Source of the DNA: Nibribacter roseus
GTDB taxonomy: Bacteria > Bacteroidota > Bacteroidia > Cytophagales > Hymenobacteraceae
Length of the DNA stretch: 64,000 bases
Reading direction: 5' to 3'
Assembly: GCF_042662225.1 (NCBI RefSeq)
Contig: NZ_JBHSYQ010000004.1
Span: forward strand, 269,170 to 333,169
Part shown: positions 25,834-34,660 of the stretch, piece by piece
Layout: the number at the start of each line of letters is the position of its first letter
Numbering within the stretch: position 1 is the stretch's first letter
Notes under the pieces: generated by a model
What the model saw: only the letters and a program-made list of their open reading frames with translations
What the model was told of the DNA's origin: nothing
Databases searched by the model: none
Program-made: the position numbers and the translations under genes

Positions 25834-28782
25834 ATGAAGTTGATTAGAAACATAAATAATTACTCACGTTCAGAAGCTTTGTTCATAAAGGATAAGTGGG
25901 TTCCGTTGTTTCGGGCAGCACTCCTGCTGGTGCTCTTTTTCTTTTCCTCTTCAGCCTTTGCGTTAGAAGATGAGCAGTACATTGTTCATCAGAAAAAGAA
26001 AGGAAGCTTTGGCTTGGCCGTTGGGGGCAAGCCCGCCACCATCTTCGTGAGCGAAAAAGACCATGCAGGGGTAATAAGAGCGGCCAAAGATTTGCAGGCA
26101 GATTTAAAAAGGGTAACAAACACAGAACCCGCTTTAGAACTCGGATTGCAGGCTCCCAAGAAAAAGCAGCTGGTCATTATAGGTACCATTGGCAAGAGCG
26201 CATTGATTGATGAGCTAATCCGGAAAAAGAAGCTGGATGTAAGTGCAGTAGCGGGCAAATGGGAGACCTTTCTGGTGCAGGTGGTGCAGAAGCCTGTAAA
26301 AGGTGTAGACGAAGCTCTTGTAATAGCCGGAAGCGACAAAAGAGGCACCATCTACGGAATTTATGATGTAAGCGCACAGATTGGGGTTACCCCCTGGTAC
26401 TGGTGGGCCGATGTTCCGGTAGAGCAACACCCAAACCTGTACGTGCTGCCTGGCCGCCATACCAAAGGCGAACCCAAAGTAAAGTACCGCGGCATCTTCA
26501 TCAACGACGAAGCGCCGGCTCTTTCGGGTTGGGCACGCGAAACCTTTGGCGGGTTCAACCACAAATTCTACTCAAAAGTATTTGAGCTGATTCTGCGCAT
26601 GAAAGGCAACTACCTGTGGCCGGCCATGTGGGGCAGCGCTTTTAACGACGACGACAAACTAAATCCCAAAGTAGCCGACGAGTATGGCATTGTCATGGGA
26701 ACCTCGCACCATGAGCCGCTCACGCGCGCCCATGACGAGTGGCGTCGATACGGCTCCGGCCCCTGGAACTACAGCACCAATGCCGAAAAGCTACGGGAGT
26801 TCTGGCGCGGCGGCATGGAGCGCATGGGCAACTATGAGAACATTGTCTCTATTGGCATGCGCGGCGATGGCGACGAGCCCATGAGCGAGGAAAGTAACAT
26901 AGAACTGCTGGAGCGGATTGTGGCCGACCAACGGAAGATTATTGCAGATGTAACCGGTAAGCCAGCCTCTCAGACTCCTCAGTTATGGGCTTTGTACAAA
27001 GAAGTTCAGGATTACTATGACAAAGGCATGCGCGTGCCAGATGACGTGACCCTGCTGCTAGCTGATGACAACTGGGGCAATATTCGAAAGCTGCCAAAGG
27101 TGGGCGAGAAACAACATGCTGGAGGCTATGGTATCTATTATCACTTTGATTATGTGGGCGGCCCCCGTAATTACAAATGGATAAACACCAACCCCATAGC
27201 CCGCATCTGGGAGCAGATGCACCTGGCCTACCAGCACAAGGCAGACCGAATCTGGATCGTGAACGTGGGTGACATCAAGCCTATGGAGTTCCCGACGGAA
27301 TTCTTTCTGGACTACGCTTGGAATCCAGAGAAATGGCCTGCCGAGCGGCTGGAGGAATATACCCGTCTATGGGCAGCGCAGCAGTTTGGCCATCAGCACG
27401 CAGCAGAAATCGCCGACATTCTAACCAAGTACACCATGTACAACAGCCGCCGCAAGCCGGAATTGCTCTCGCCAGACACCTACAGCCTGGTGCATTATCA
27501 GGAGGCGGAAAGAGTGGTGGAAAGCTACAACCGCCTGGCCGATCAGGCGGAGAGAATAGGAAAGCAGCTGCCGCAACAGTACCAGGATGCTTATTACCAA
27601 CTGGTGTTGTTCCCGGTAAAAGCCAGCGCTAACCTGAACGAGTTGCACGTAACGGTGGGCCGCAACGGTCTTTACGCGAAACAGGACAGAGTTACCACGA
27701 ATGACCTAGCCGCCAAGGCCAAAGCGCTTTTTGAAAATGATTCAGAATTAACAAAGTACTACCATCAGGGAATTACCAATGGCAAGTGGAACCACATGAT
27801 GTCCCAGACGCACATCAGCTACACGTATTGGCAGCAGCCCGAGAAAGACGTGATGCCAGAGGTGAAGACGGTAAATCCGGTGGCCGGACAAGCCATGGGA
27901 GTGGCCGTTGAGGGTTCCAGGAGTTGGTGGCCGCAGGAAAAAGGAGAGGCGGTATTGCCTGAACTGTCGCGCTATCAGCCGCAGGGGCGCTATATTGAAA
28001 TCTTCAGCCGTGGCCAACAGCCGTTTGAGTATACCATCAAAACGGGCGCTCCCTGGCTCAAAGTGTCTCAGCCCACTGGCACGGTGGCCAAAGAGCAGCG
28101 CCTGTGGGTGAGCGTAGACTGGGAGAAAGCCCCAACTGGGAAACACCGGGTGCCGGTGACTGTATCTGGCTCTAACGGTAAGCAAGTGGTGGTGCAGGCG
28201 GTAGTGCATAACCCAGTATCTCCAAAGCCGGAGCAGGTGCAGGGTTTTGTGGAAAGCAACGGCTTTGTATCAATGGAAGCGGCGCACTTCTCTCGTGCCG
28301 TGGAAACGAATGGCATCAGCTGGAAAGTTATTCCACATTTAGGCAGAACCCTCTCTGGAGTTACTACGTTTCCGGTCACGGCGCCGGCTCAGACACCAGG
28401 AGGAAATAGTCCGCACCTAGAGTATAAAATGCACTTGTTCCAGGCAGGCGAAGTAAGTGTGCAAGTGCATCTTTCCCCTACGCTGAACTTCCATAACACG
28501 CAAGGGCTGAGGTACGCCATTTCTTTTGATGACCAGGCCCCGCAAATCATAAACATTCATGCCAACACCTCAGAGCGGGAGTGGGAGAAAAACGTGGCCA
28601 ATAACATCAATCTAACCATTTCCAAGCACCAACTAACCCAACAGGGGGAGCACGTGCTTAAATTCTGGATGGTGGACTCAGGCGTGGTGCTGCAGAAAAT
28701 TGTAGTAGACACCGGCGGGTTAGAGCCTAGCTATTTGGGGCCTCCGGAAAGTTATCATCAACTGCAAAAACAAAAAGACTGA
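25834..28782 (+). CDS. Alpha-glucuronidase, glycoside hydrolase family 115
   Basis: A 982-residue exported enzyme with an N-terminal hydrophobic signal (about residues 28-44, S-S-A-F-A-L). The GH115 order is seen: an N-terminal domain, Y-G-I-Y-D-V-S-A-Q-I-G-V-T-P-W-Y-W-W-A-D, R-G-I-F-I-N-D-E, then N-Y-L-W-P-A-M-W-G in the barrel, and a C-terminal beta-rich domain from about 770. GH115 removes (methyl)glucuronic acid from internal positions of polymeric glucuronoxylan, complementary to GH67, which needs terminal residues. An ATG in the leader at 25834 leaves a long charged stretch before the signal; a start closer to the signal is possible. Confidence 0.92.
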   Translation: MKLIRNINNYSRSEALFIKDKWVPLFRAALLLVLFFFSSSAFALEDEQYIVHQKKKGSFGLAVGGKPATIFVSEKDHAGVIRAAKDLQADLKRVTNTEPALELGLQAPKKKQLVIIGTIGKSALIDELIRKKKLDVSAVAGKWETFLVQVVQKPVKGVDEALVIAGSDKRGTIYGIYDVSAQIGVTPWYWWADVPVEQHPNLYVLPGRHTKGEPKVKYRGIFINDEAPALSGWARETFGGFNHKFYSKVFELILRMKGNYLWPAMWGSAFNDDDKLNPKVADEYGIVMGTSHHEPLTRAHDEWRRYGSGPWNYSTNAEKLREFWRGGMERMGNYENIVSIGMRGDGDEPMSEESNIELLERIVADQRKIIADVTGKPASQTPQLWALYKEVQDYYDKGMRVPDDVTLLLADDNWGNIRKLPKVGEKQHAGGYGIYYHFDYVGGPRNYKWINTNPIARIWEQMHLAYQHKADRIWIVNVGDIKPMEFPTEFFLDYAWNPEKWPAERLEEYTRLWAAQQFGHQHAAEIADILTKYTMYNSRRKPELLSPDTYSLVHYQEAERVVESYNRLADQAERIGKQLPQQYQDAYYQLVLFPVKASANLNELHVTVGRNGLYAKQDRVTTNDLAAKAKALFENDSELTKYYHQGITNGKWNHMMSQTHISYTYWQQPEKDVMPEVKTVNPVAGQAMGVAVEGSRSWWPQEKGEAVLPELSRYQPQGRYIEIFSRGQQPFEYTIKTGAPWLKVSQPTGTVAKEQRLWVSVDWEKAPTGKHRVPVTVSGSNGKQVVVQAVVHNPVSPKPEQVQGFVESNGFVSMEAAHFSRAVETNGISWKVIPHLGRTLSGVTTFPVTAPAQTPGGNSPHLEYKMHLFQAGEVSVQVHLSPTLNFHNTQGLRYAISFDDQAPQIINIHANTSEREWEKNVANNINLTISKHQLTQQGEHVLKFWMVDSGVVLQKIVVDTGGLEPSYLGPPESYHQLQKQKD

Positions 28783-28785
28783 ATA

Positions 28786-28825
28786 CTGTTTTCAGACTGT
28801 TTTACCAAAACCAGCCTGAAAACAG
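28786..28825. repeat. Nested palindromic element copy 12
   Basis: CTGTTTTCAGACTG pairs with CAGCCTGAAAACAG with one mismatch. The stem has CAG/CTG where the consensus has AGG/CCT, another covarying change. It lies between GH115 and GH43 in the same apparent operon. Confidence 0.75.
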
Positions 28826-28863
28826 GAGAATGAATGTTGTTCCATAAAAATTATAAAAAGTGC

Positions 28864-30579
28864 ATGACTAAATACCTACAAATATTTAAGCAAACATTAC
28901 TGGCGCTGTTGGTAGGCTTTTGTGCTTCTTTCTTTAGTATGCCGGTAATGGCGCAAGAAAAGCAGACTTTCCAGAACCCTATTTTTCCGGGATTTTACCC
29001 AGACCCAAGCATCTTGCGGGTGGGGGAAGATTACTACATGATCCATTCTACGTTTGCCTATTTCCCAGGCGTGCCCATCTTCCACAGCAAAGATCTTGTG
29101 AACTGGAAACAGATTGGCAATATTCTGGACAGGCCGGAGCAACTGAACCTAGACGGACATAATGTTTCTGAGGGCATTTTCGCACCTACCATCTCTTACA
29201 AAGACGGCATCTTTTATATGGTGACCACCCTCATCAAGAACGGCGGTAATTTTGTGGTCACAGCCAGCAATCCGGCAGGGCCATGGTCAAACCCGCACTG
29301 GTTGCCTAATGTGAACGGCATTGACCCATCGCTCTTCCATGACGAAGACGGGAAATCCTACATCATCTATAATGCTGATGCCCCCAACAACAAACCTGAA
29401 TATGATGGTCACCGTACCCTCCGGATGTTCGAGTTTGACCTGAGAAACTTTAAAACGGTAGGGCCACAGCACCTGCTGGTGAACGGTGGCGTAGACTTTT
29501 CTAAAAAGCCCGTCTGGATTGAAGGGCCGCACATCTACAAGGTAAACGGTTTCTACTACCTCATGGCCGCCGAAGGCGGTACCAGCGTCCATCACTCAGA
29601 AGTAATTTTGCGCAGCAAAAACGTGGCGGGACCTTATGAACCGTACGAGAAGAACCCTATCCTAACCCAGCGCCATTTGCCAAATTCCCGCCCCAACCCC
29701 GTTTCGGCCACCGGGCACGCTGACTTGGTGCAAACCCAGAACGGAGAATGGTGGGCTATATTTCTAGCCACTCGTCCGTATGACAGTCCGCAGGATTATT
29801 ACAACACTGGCCGCGAAACGTTTCTGGCTCCGGTCACCTGGAAAGATGGCTGGCCAGTCATAAATGCGGAGCATGACCTGGTGCAGTATTCGTACCCAAA
29901 ACCAAATCTTCCGGCGCAGCCGAAACCAGAATTCCCGCTGACCGGAAATTTTGAGTTTCAGGAGGAGTTCAATGCCTCTACTCTGCCCATGTATTGGTTG
30001 CAGTTGCGCACGCCGCGCTCCTCTTGGTACAGCCTGAACTCCGGAAAATTGGTTTTAGATGTGCGGCCTGAAAGCTTTGCTGAAAAAGTGAACCCCTCGT
30101 TTATAGCCAGACGTCAGCAGCATATACGCGGCAGCGCCAGCACCCAACTTGGGTTCATACCACAAAAGGAGAATGAATTTGCCGGACTGGTGGCATTCCA
30201 GAATGATACCCATTACTACGCGATAGGCAAAACGGTAAAGGACGGTAACCCAGTAGTACAGCTGCGCAAGCCGGATAATACGGTGCTGGCTCAGGCAGCA
30301 CTTTCAAAGAAAGAATCTAAAAAGCCTATTCTGCTGAAGGTGGAGTTTGACGGCAGCAACTATTCTTTTTACTATGCTACAAAGAAGGACGACTGGAAAC
30401 TGCTAAAAGAAAAAGTGGACGGCACCTACCTAAGCACCCGCACCGCAGGTGGTTTTGTGGGGGTGGTGCTAGGAATGTACGCCACTTCTAACGGAAAGCC
30501 GTCTTCCAATAAAGCTGTTTTTGATTGGTTCCACTACAAGGGGAATGACGCTGTTTTCAATGAAACTGCGGCAAAATAA
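28864..30579 (+). CDS. Glycoside hydrolase family 43 with C-terminal beta-sandwich (GH43_12-like)
   Basis: A 571-residue exported enzyme; signal peptide ends at V-M-A-Q. Residues about 30-330 are the GH43 propeller with the base Asp in Y-P-D-P-S-I-L-R, the Asp in G-I-D-P-S-L-F-H-D and the acid Glu in W-I-E-G-P-H-I-Y. Residues about 360-565 are a laminin-G/concanavalin-like sandwich seen in beta-xylosidase/arabinofuranosidase members. ATG 28864 is preferred over 28834 because the shorter form has the better signal. It probably releases xylose or arabinose from xylo-oligosaccharides. Confidence 0.9.
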   Translation: MTKYLQIFKQTLLALLVGFCASFFSMPVMAQEKQTFQNPIFPGFYPDPSILRVGEDYYMIHSTFAYFPGVPIFHSKDLVNWKQIGNILDRPEQLNLDGHNVSEGIFAPTISYKDGIFYMVTTLIKNGGNFVVTASNPAGPWSNPHWLPNVNGIDPSLFHDEDGKSYIIYNADAPNNKPEYDGHRTLRMFEFDLRNFKTVGPQHLLVNGGVDFSKKPVWIEGPHIYKVNGFYYLMAAEGGTSVHHSEVILRSKNVAGPYEPYEKNPILTQRHLPNSRPNPVSATGHADLVQTQNGEWWAIFLATRPYDSPQDYYNTGRETFLAPVTWKDGWPVINAEHDLVQYSYPKPNLPAQPKPEFPLTGNFEFQEEFNASTLPMYWLQLRTPRSSWYSLNSGKLVLDVRPESFAEKVNPSFIARRQQHIRGSASTQLGFIPQKENEFAGLVAFQNDTHYYAIGKTVKDGNPVVQLRKPDNTVLAQAALSKKESKKPILLKVEFDGSNYSFYYATKKDDWKLLKEKVDGTYLSTRTAGGFVGVVLGMYATSNGKPSSNKAVFDWFHYKGNDAVFNETAAK

Positions 30580-30592
30580 CGTATGAATTTGT

Positions 30593-30634
30593 CCTGTTTT
30601 CCGGCTGATTTTTAAAAATCAGCCGGAAAACAGG
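30593..30634. repeat. Nested palindromic element copy 13 (perfect)
   Basis: CCTGTTTTCCGGCTGATTTT is followed by its exact complement. The arm core is CCGGC/GCCGG rather than AGGCC/GGCCT, so both strands changed together. It lies between GH43 and the transketolase N half. Confidence 0.85.
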
Positions 30635-30687
30635 TGGCCTGCCAGTGACATCAACCAACGCTTCGTCTCTCATATACTCTTATATAA

Positions 30688-31542
30688 ATGAAACAAGAAA
30701 CTAAAACCATAGAGGAACTGCAACAGATTGCCACTCAAGTTCGGCGCGACATTCTGCGCATGGTACATGGTTGCCAGTCGGGGCACCCTGGCGGGTCATT
30801 GGGCTGCACCGATTACCTGGTGGCGCTGTACTTCCGCATCATGAACCGCAGCAAAGACTTTAACATGAACGGTGAGGGGGAAGACCTTTTCTTTCTCTCC
30901 AACGGACATATTTCACCGGTTTGGTACAGCGTGCTGGCCCGGGCCGGATATTTTGACGTGAGCGAGCTGAAGACTTTCCGGAAGCTGGATTCCCGTCTGC
31001 AGGGACACCCCACCACCCACGAGGGGTTGCCAGGGATACGTATTGCCTCCGGATCTCTGGGGCAGGGGATGTCGGTGGCCATTGGGGCTGCGCTCACAAA
31101 AAAGCTAAACGGCGACACAGGCTTGGTCTTCTCCCTGCACGGCGACGGTGAGCTGCAGGAAGGTCAGATTTGGGAGGCGGCGCTTTTCGCTCCGCACAAC
31201 AAGGTAGACAACCTCGTCTCAGCCATAGACGTGAACGGCCAGCAGATAGACGGTCCCACAGATCAGGTTTTGGCGCTGGGTAACCTGCGCGCCAAGTGGG
31301 AGGCGTTTGGTTGGGAAGTGCTGGATATGAACGGCAATGACCTGCAGGAAGTGATTCGTGTGCTGGAGCAGGCCAAGGAAAAAGCTTTCAATGGTAAGCC
31401 TATCATGATTCTCATGCAAACCAATATGGGGCACGGCGTAGATTTCATGATGGGGTCGCATAAATGGCACGGAGTAGCACCGAACGATGAGCAGCTGGAG
31501 AAAGCGTTGGCGCAGCTTGAGTCTCCGTTGCAGGATTACTAA
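30688..31542 (+). CDS. Transketolase, N-terminal subunit
   Basis: A 284-residue thiamine-diphosphate binding (PP) half of a split transketolase. It shows G-H-P-G-G-S-L-G (about 30-37), H-I-S-P-V-W, L-G-Q-G-M-S-V-A-I-G-A-A, and the Mg-ThDP motif G-D-G-E-L-Q-E-G-Q-I-W-E-A (about 151-163) followed by D-V-N-G-Q-Q-I-D-G. It transfers two-carbon units between ketose and aldose phosphates and so takes xylulose-5-phosphate from the xylE-xylA-xylB route. Its partner half is at 33704-34660, separated by an esterase gene. Confidence 0.92.
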   Translation: MKQETKTIEELQQIATQVRRDILRMVHGCQSGHPGGSLGCTDYLVALYFRIMNRSKDFNMNGEGEDLFFLSNGHISPVWYSVLARAGYFDVSELKTFRKLDSRLQGHPTTHEGLPGIRIASGSLGQGMSVAIGAALTKKLNGDTGLVFSLHGDGELQEGQIWEAALFAPHNKVDNLVSAIDVNGQQIDGPTDQVLALGNLRAKWEAFGWEVLDMNGNDLQEVIRVLEQAKEKAFNGKPIMILMQTNMGHGVDFMMGSHKWHGVAPNDEQLEKALAQLESPLQDY

Positions 31543-31550
31543 CAGCTGCG

Positions 31551-31584
31551 TTTTGGGGCTACTTTTCGAAAAACATCTCCAAAA
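31551..31584. repeat. Nested palindromic element copy 14 (weak)
   Basis: TTTTGGGGCT and ATCTCCAAAA arms around ACTTTTCGAAAAAC, 8 nt after the transketolase N stop. Confidence 0.5.
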
Positions 31585-31630
31585 CTAAGCCTTAGTCTCG
31601 TCTATAAAAAATCAAATCACTAGCTTAAAA

Positions 31631-33574
31631 ATGCAGTTTACCCGATTTCTTCTTCTTTTAGTCTGTTTGTTCGTTGGCTTCCCTTCCATTGGGCAAATTA
31701 AACTGCCCAGGTTGGTAAGCAACGGCATGGTGTTGCAGCGAGACAAGCCTGCTACGCTCTGGGGTTGGGCATCGGCAGGTGAAAAAGTGGCGCTTACTTT
31801 TCAGAAAAAGCAGTTCGAGGCTACAGCCGACAAAAACGGTAAATGGGCCATGCAATTGCCAGCCCAGCCTGCCGGCGGACCTTTTGAATTGACTTTCAAG
31901 GGGAAGAATGAGGTGAAGGTACAAGACGTTTTGTTCGGTGACGTGTGGCTGTGCAGCGGCCAATCAAACATGGAGCTGACGTTGGGCAGAGTGCAGGAGA
32001 AATATGCCTCTATTCTGGCGCAGACCAACAACCCTAAGATTCGGCAGTTCACGGTGCCGGATACCTACAATTTCAATGCCCCGCAGCCGGATTTGGGTGG
32101 AGGTGCCTGGAAAGCAGCTACTCCAGAGAATTTATCTGAATTTTCAGCGGTGTCCTTCTTCTTTGCCAGAGACCTTTTCGCTAAATACAAAGTGCCCATT
32201 GGGTTAATCAATTCGGCCTTAGGTGGTTCGCCCGCTGAGGCTTGGATAAGCGAAGAAGCCATCAAGCAGTTCCCGGAGTACTACCAGGAGGCGCAGAAAT
32301 TTAAAGCACAGGAACTGATAGACAGCATTGAGGCGCACGACCAGCAAGTGCAACGCCGCTGGTACAGTCAGTTGAGCCAGAAAGATATAGGGCTTCGCCA
32401 GAAATGGTCTACAGGACAGGTAAACGCAGTAGACTGGATGACCATGCAATTGCCGGGCTACTGGGCAGACGAAAAACTAGGGCAGGTAAACGGAGCCGTT
32501 TGGTTTAGGAAAGAAATCCAAATACCCAAAGAGCTTTCCGGAAAGCCTGCCAAACTGGAGCTGGGAAGAATTGTAGACGCAGACTCAGTGTTTCTGAACG
32601 GAAAGTTTGTAGGCACCACAAGTTACCAGTATCCTCCAAGACGCTATCAGGTTCCCGCCAACGTGCTGCGGGAAGGAAAAAATGTGTTGATGGTGCGGGT
32701 AATCAGCAACGGCGGTCAAGGCGGATTTGTACCCGATAAACCCTACGAGTTAACGGTTGGAGACCAAAAGATAGACCTAAAAGGCGCCTGGCAATATAAA
32801 CTAGGGGCCGAGATGCCCTCTTTGCCTAGCCAAACCTTTGTGAGATGGAAGCCTATTGGTTTATACAATGCTATGATTGCCCCATTGACCAATTACGCCA
32901 TCAAAGGTGTGATTTGGTATCAGGGAGAATCTAACGTGAGGAATCCGGGCGAGTACACCGCACTCATGAAAACCTTGATCAAAGATTGGCGCACCCGTTG
33001 GGGGCAGGGGGAGTTTCCGTTCCTGTTCGTGCAGCTGGCCAATTTTATGGAAGCCAAAGAGGTGCCTACCCAAAGCGGCTGGGCCCAGTTAAGGCAAGCC
33101 CAGTTAGAAACCCTACAAGTGCCTAATACTGGTATGGCAGTGGCTATAGACCTGGGAGAGTGGAACGACATACACCCCGAAAGCAAGATGGAAGTTGGGC
33201 AACGCCTGGCCTTGTTGGCGCGCAAACTGGCCTACGGAGAAAAAAATGTTGTCGCATCAGGACCTGAAGTTAAATCTGCGCAGCGTCAGGGGAATAAAAT
33301 AACGCTCACCTTCACCAGCACGGGCAGTGGGTTAGATGCCAAAGGTGCAAAGCCGCTCACGCACTTTGCCGTGGCGGGGAAAGATAAAAAGTTTGTTTGG
33401 GCAAAGGCTGAGATAAAAGGAAATCAGGTAGTGGTGTGGAGTGAAGAGGTGCCGAACCCAGAGGTAGTACGCTACGGTTGGGCAGACAACCCAGAGGGAG
33501 CCAACCTCTACAACAAGGAAGGTTTGCCCGCTTCGCCTTTTGAAATAAAAGCTTCAGGGTCATCCAAGAAATAG
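31631..33574 (+). CDS. Sialate O-acetylesterase-type SGNH esterase (probable xylan deacetylase)
   Basis: A 647-residue exported protein with signal peptide (about 1-22, F-P-S-I-G-Q). The nucleophile Ser is in C-S-G-Q-S-N-M-E (block I) and the Asn/Gly blocks G-G-S-P-A-E-A-W and I-W-Y-Q-G-E-S-N (block III) are present. A galactose-binding-like beta sandwich is inserted (about 280-380, V-F-L-N-G-K-F-V-G-T). The catalytic His/Asp are in the late D-I-H-P-E-S-K segment. The annotation name is historical: in a xylan locus the likely substrate is acetylated xylan (inference). It sits between the two transketolase halves. Confidence 0.85.
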   Translation: MQFTRFLLLLVCLFVGFPSIGQIKLPRLVSNGMVLQRDKPATLWGWASAGEKVALTFQKKQFEATADKNGKWAMQLPAQPAGGPFELTFKGKNEVKVQDVLFGDVWLCSGQSNMELTLGRVQEKYASILAQTNNPKIRQFTVPDTYNFNAPQPDLGGGAWKAATPENLSEFSAVSFFFARDLFAKYKVPIGLINSALGGSPAEAWISEEAIKQFPEYYQEAQKFKAQELIDSIEAHDQQVQRRWYSQLSQKDIGLRQKWSTGQVNAVDWMTMQLPGYWADEKLGQVNGAVWFRKEIQIPKELSGKPAKLELGRIVDADSVFLNGKFVGTTSYQYPPRRYQVPANVLREGKNVLMVRVISNGGQGGFVPDKPYELTVGDQKIDLKGAWQYKLGAEMPSLPSQTFVRWKPIGLYNAMIAPLTNYAIKGVIWYQGESNVRNPGEYTALMKTLIKDWRTRWGQGEFPFLFVQLANFMEAKEVPTQSGWAQLRQAQLETLQVPNTGMAVAIDLGEWNDIHPESKMEVGQRLALLARKLAYGEKNVVASGPEVKSAQRQGNKITLTFTSTGSGLDAKGAKPLTHFAVAGKDKKFVWAKAEIKGNQVVVWSEEVPNPEVVRYGWADNPEGANLYNKEGLPASPFEIKASGSSKK

Positions 33575-33612
33575 GAAGGACAGAGCATTATTTTTTCCAG
33601 TGGCTACTGATG

Positions 33613-33650
33613 TGTTTTTGGGGCTCATTTTTTAAAAACAGGGCCAAAGC
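33613..33650. repeat. Nested palindromic element copy 15 (degenerate)
   Basis: GTTTTTGGGGCTC and GGGCCAAAGC arms around ATTTTTTAAAAACA, between the esterase and the transketolase C half. Confidence 0.5.
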
Positions 33651-33703
33651 AAGAAGTGTTAGTCAGCGTCTTATTTATTATGTTAACTAATAAAAAAAAA
33701 CTC

Positions 33704-34660
33704 ATGAAGAAATACACATACACTGAAAAGAAAGACACGCGTTCCGGTTTCGGTGCTGGACTGGTAGAGGCCGGCAGGAGAAACAAAGATGTAGTAGCCC
33801 TCTGCGCCGACCTGGTAGGTTCACTTAAGATGGGCGATTTTATCAAGGAATTCCCGGAAAGATTTGTACAGGTGGGTATAGCCGAGGCTAACATGATGGG
33901 CATAGCAGCGGGCATGACCATAGGGGGGAAGATTCCCTTCACGGGCACCTTCGCCAACTTTTCCACTGGCAGGGTATATGATCAAATCCGTCAATCCATC
34001 GCTTACTCAGACAAGAATGTGAAGATATGCGCCTCCCATGCCGGCCTTACGCTGGGAGAGGACGGGGCTACTCACCAAATCTTGGAAGACATAGGCATGA
34101 TGAAGATGCTGCCTGGCATGACCGTCATTAACCCCTGTGACTACAATCAAACCAAAGCCGCTACCATTGCCATTGCCGAACACCACGGGCCGGTGTATCT
34201 GAGGTTTGGTCGCCCGGTGCTTCCCATTTTCACAGACGCGGACCAGGAGTTCATCATAGGTAAAGCCTGGATGGTGAACGAGGGAACGGACGTGAGCATT
34301 TTCGCTACTGGCCACCTGGTATGGGAAGCCATAAAGGCGGGTGAGAAGCTTGCCGAGATGGGTATTTCTGCCGAAATAATTAACATTCATACTATCAAGC
34401 CTTTAGATGAAGAGGCGGTGTTGAAGTCTGTGGCTAAGACCGGATGCGTAGTGAGTGCTGAGGAGCATAACCGCTTGGGCGGACTGGGCGACAGCATCGC
34501 GCAGCTGCTGGTGAAGAATACTCCCGTGCCCATGGAATATGTGGCCGTGAACGACTCCTTCGGGGAGAGCGGAACCCCTGAGCAGCTCATGAAGAAGTAT
34601 GGCCTTGATGACGAACATATCATACAGGCGGTGCAGAAAGTGATGAGCAGGAAGAAATAG
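33704..34660 (+). CDS. Transketolase, C-terminal subunit
   Basis: A 318-residue partner of the N-terminal subunit. It contains the pyrimidine-binding (Pyr) domain with the catalytic Glu in V-G-I-A-E-A-N-M (about 65), H-A-G-L-T-L-G-E-D-G-A-T-H-Q and the transketolase C-terminal domain (about 190-310, S-A-E-E-H-N-R-L-G-G). ATG 33704 is chosen: the frame extends to 33656 but with no matching sequence. It is the last gene before the long AT-rich gap in front of susC. Confidence 0.92.
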   Translation: MKKYTYTEKKDTRSGFGAGLVEAGRRNKDVVALCADLVGSLKMGDFIKEFPERFVQVGIAEANMMGIAAGMTIGGKIPFTGTFANFSTGRVYDQIRQSIAYSDKNVKICASHAGLTLGEDGATHQILEDIGMMKMLPGMTVINPCDYNQTKAATIAIAEHHGPVYLRFGRPVLPIFTDADQEFIIGKAWMVNEGTDVSIFATGHLVWEAIKAGEKLAEMGISAEIINIHTIKPLDEEAVLKSVAKTGCVVSAEEHNRLGGLGDSIAQLLVKNTPVPMEYVAVNDSFGESGTPEQLMKKYGLDDEHIIQAVQKVMSRKK

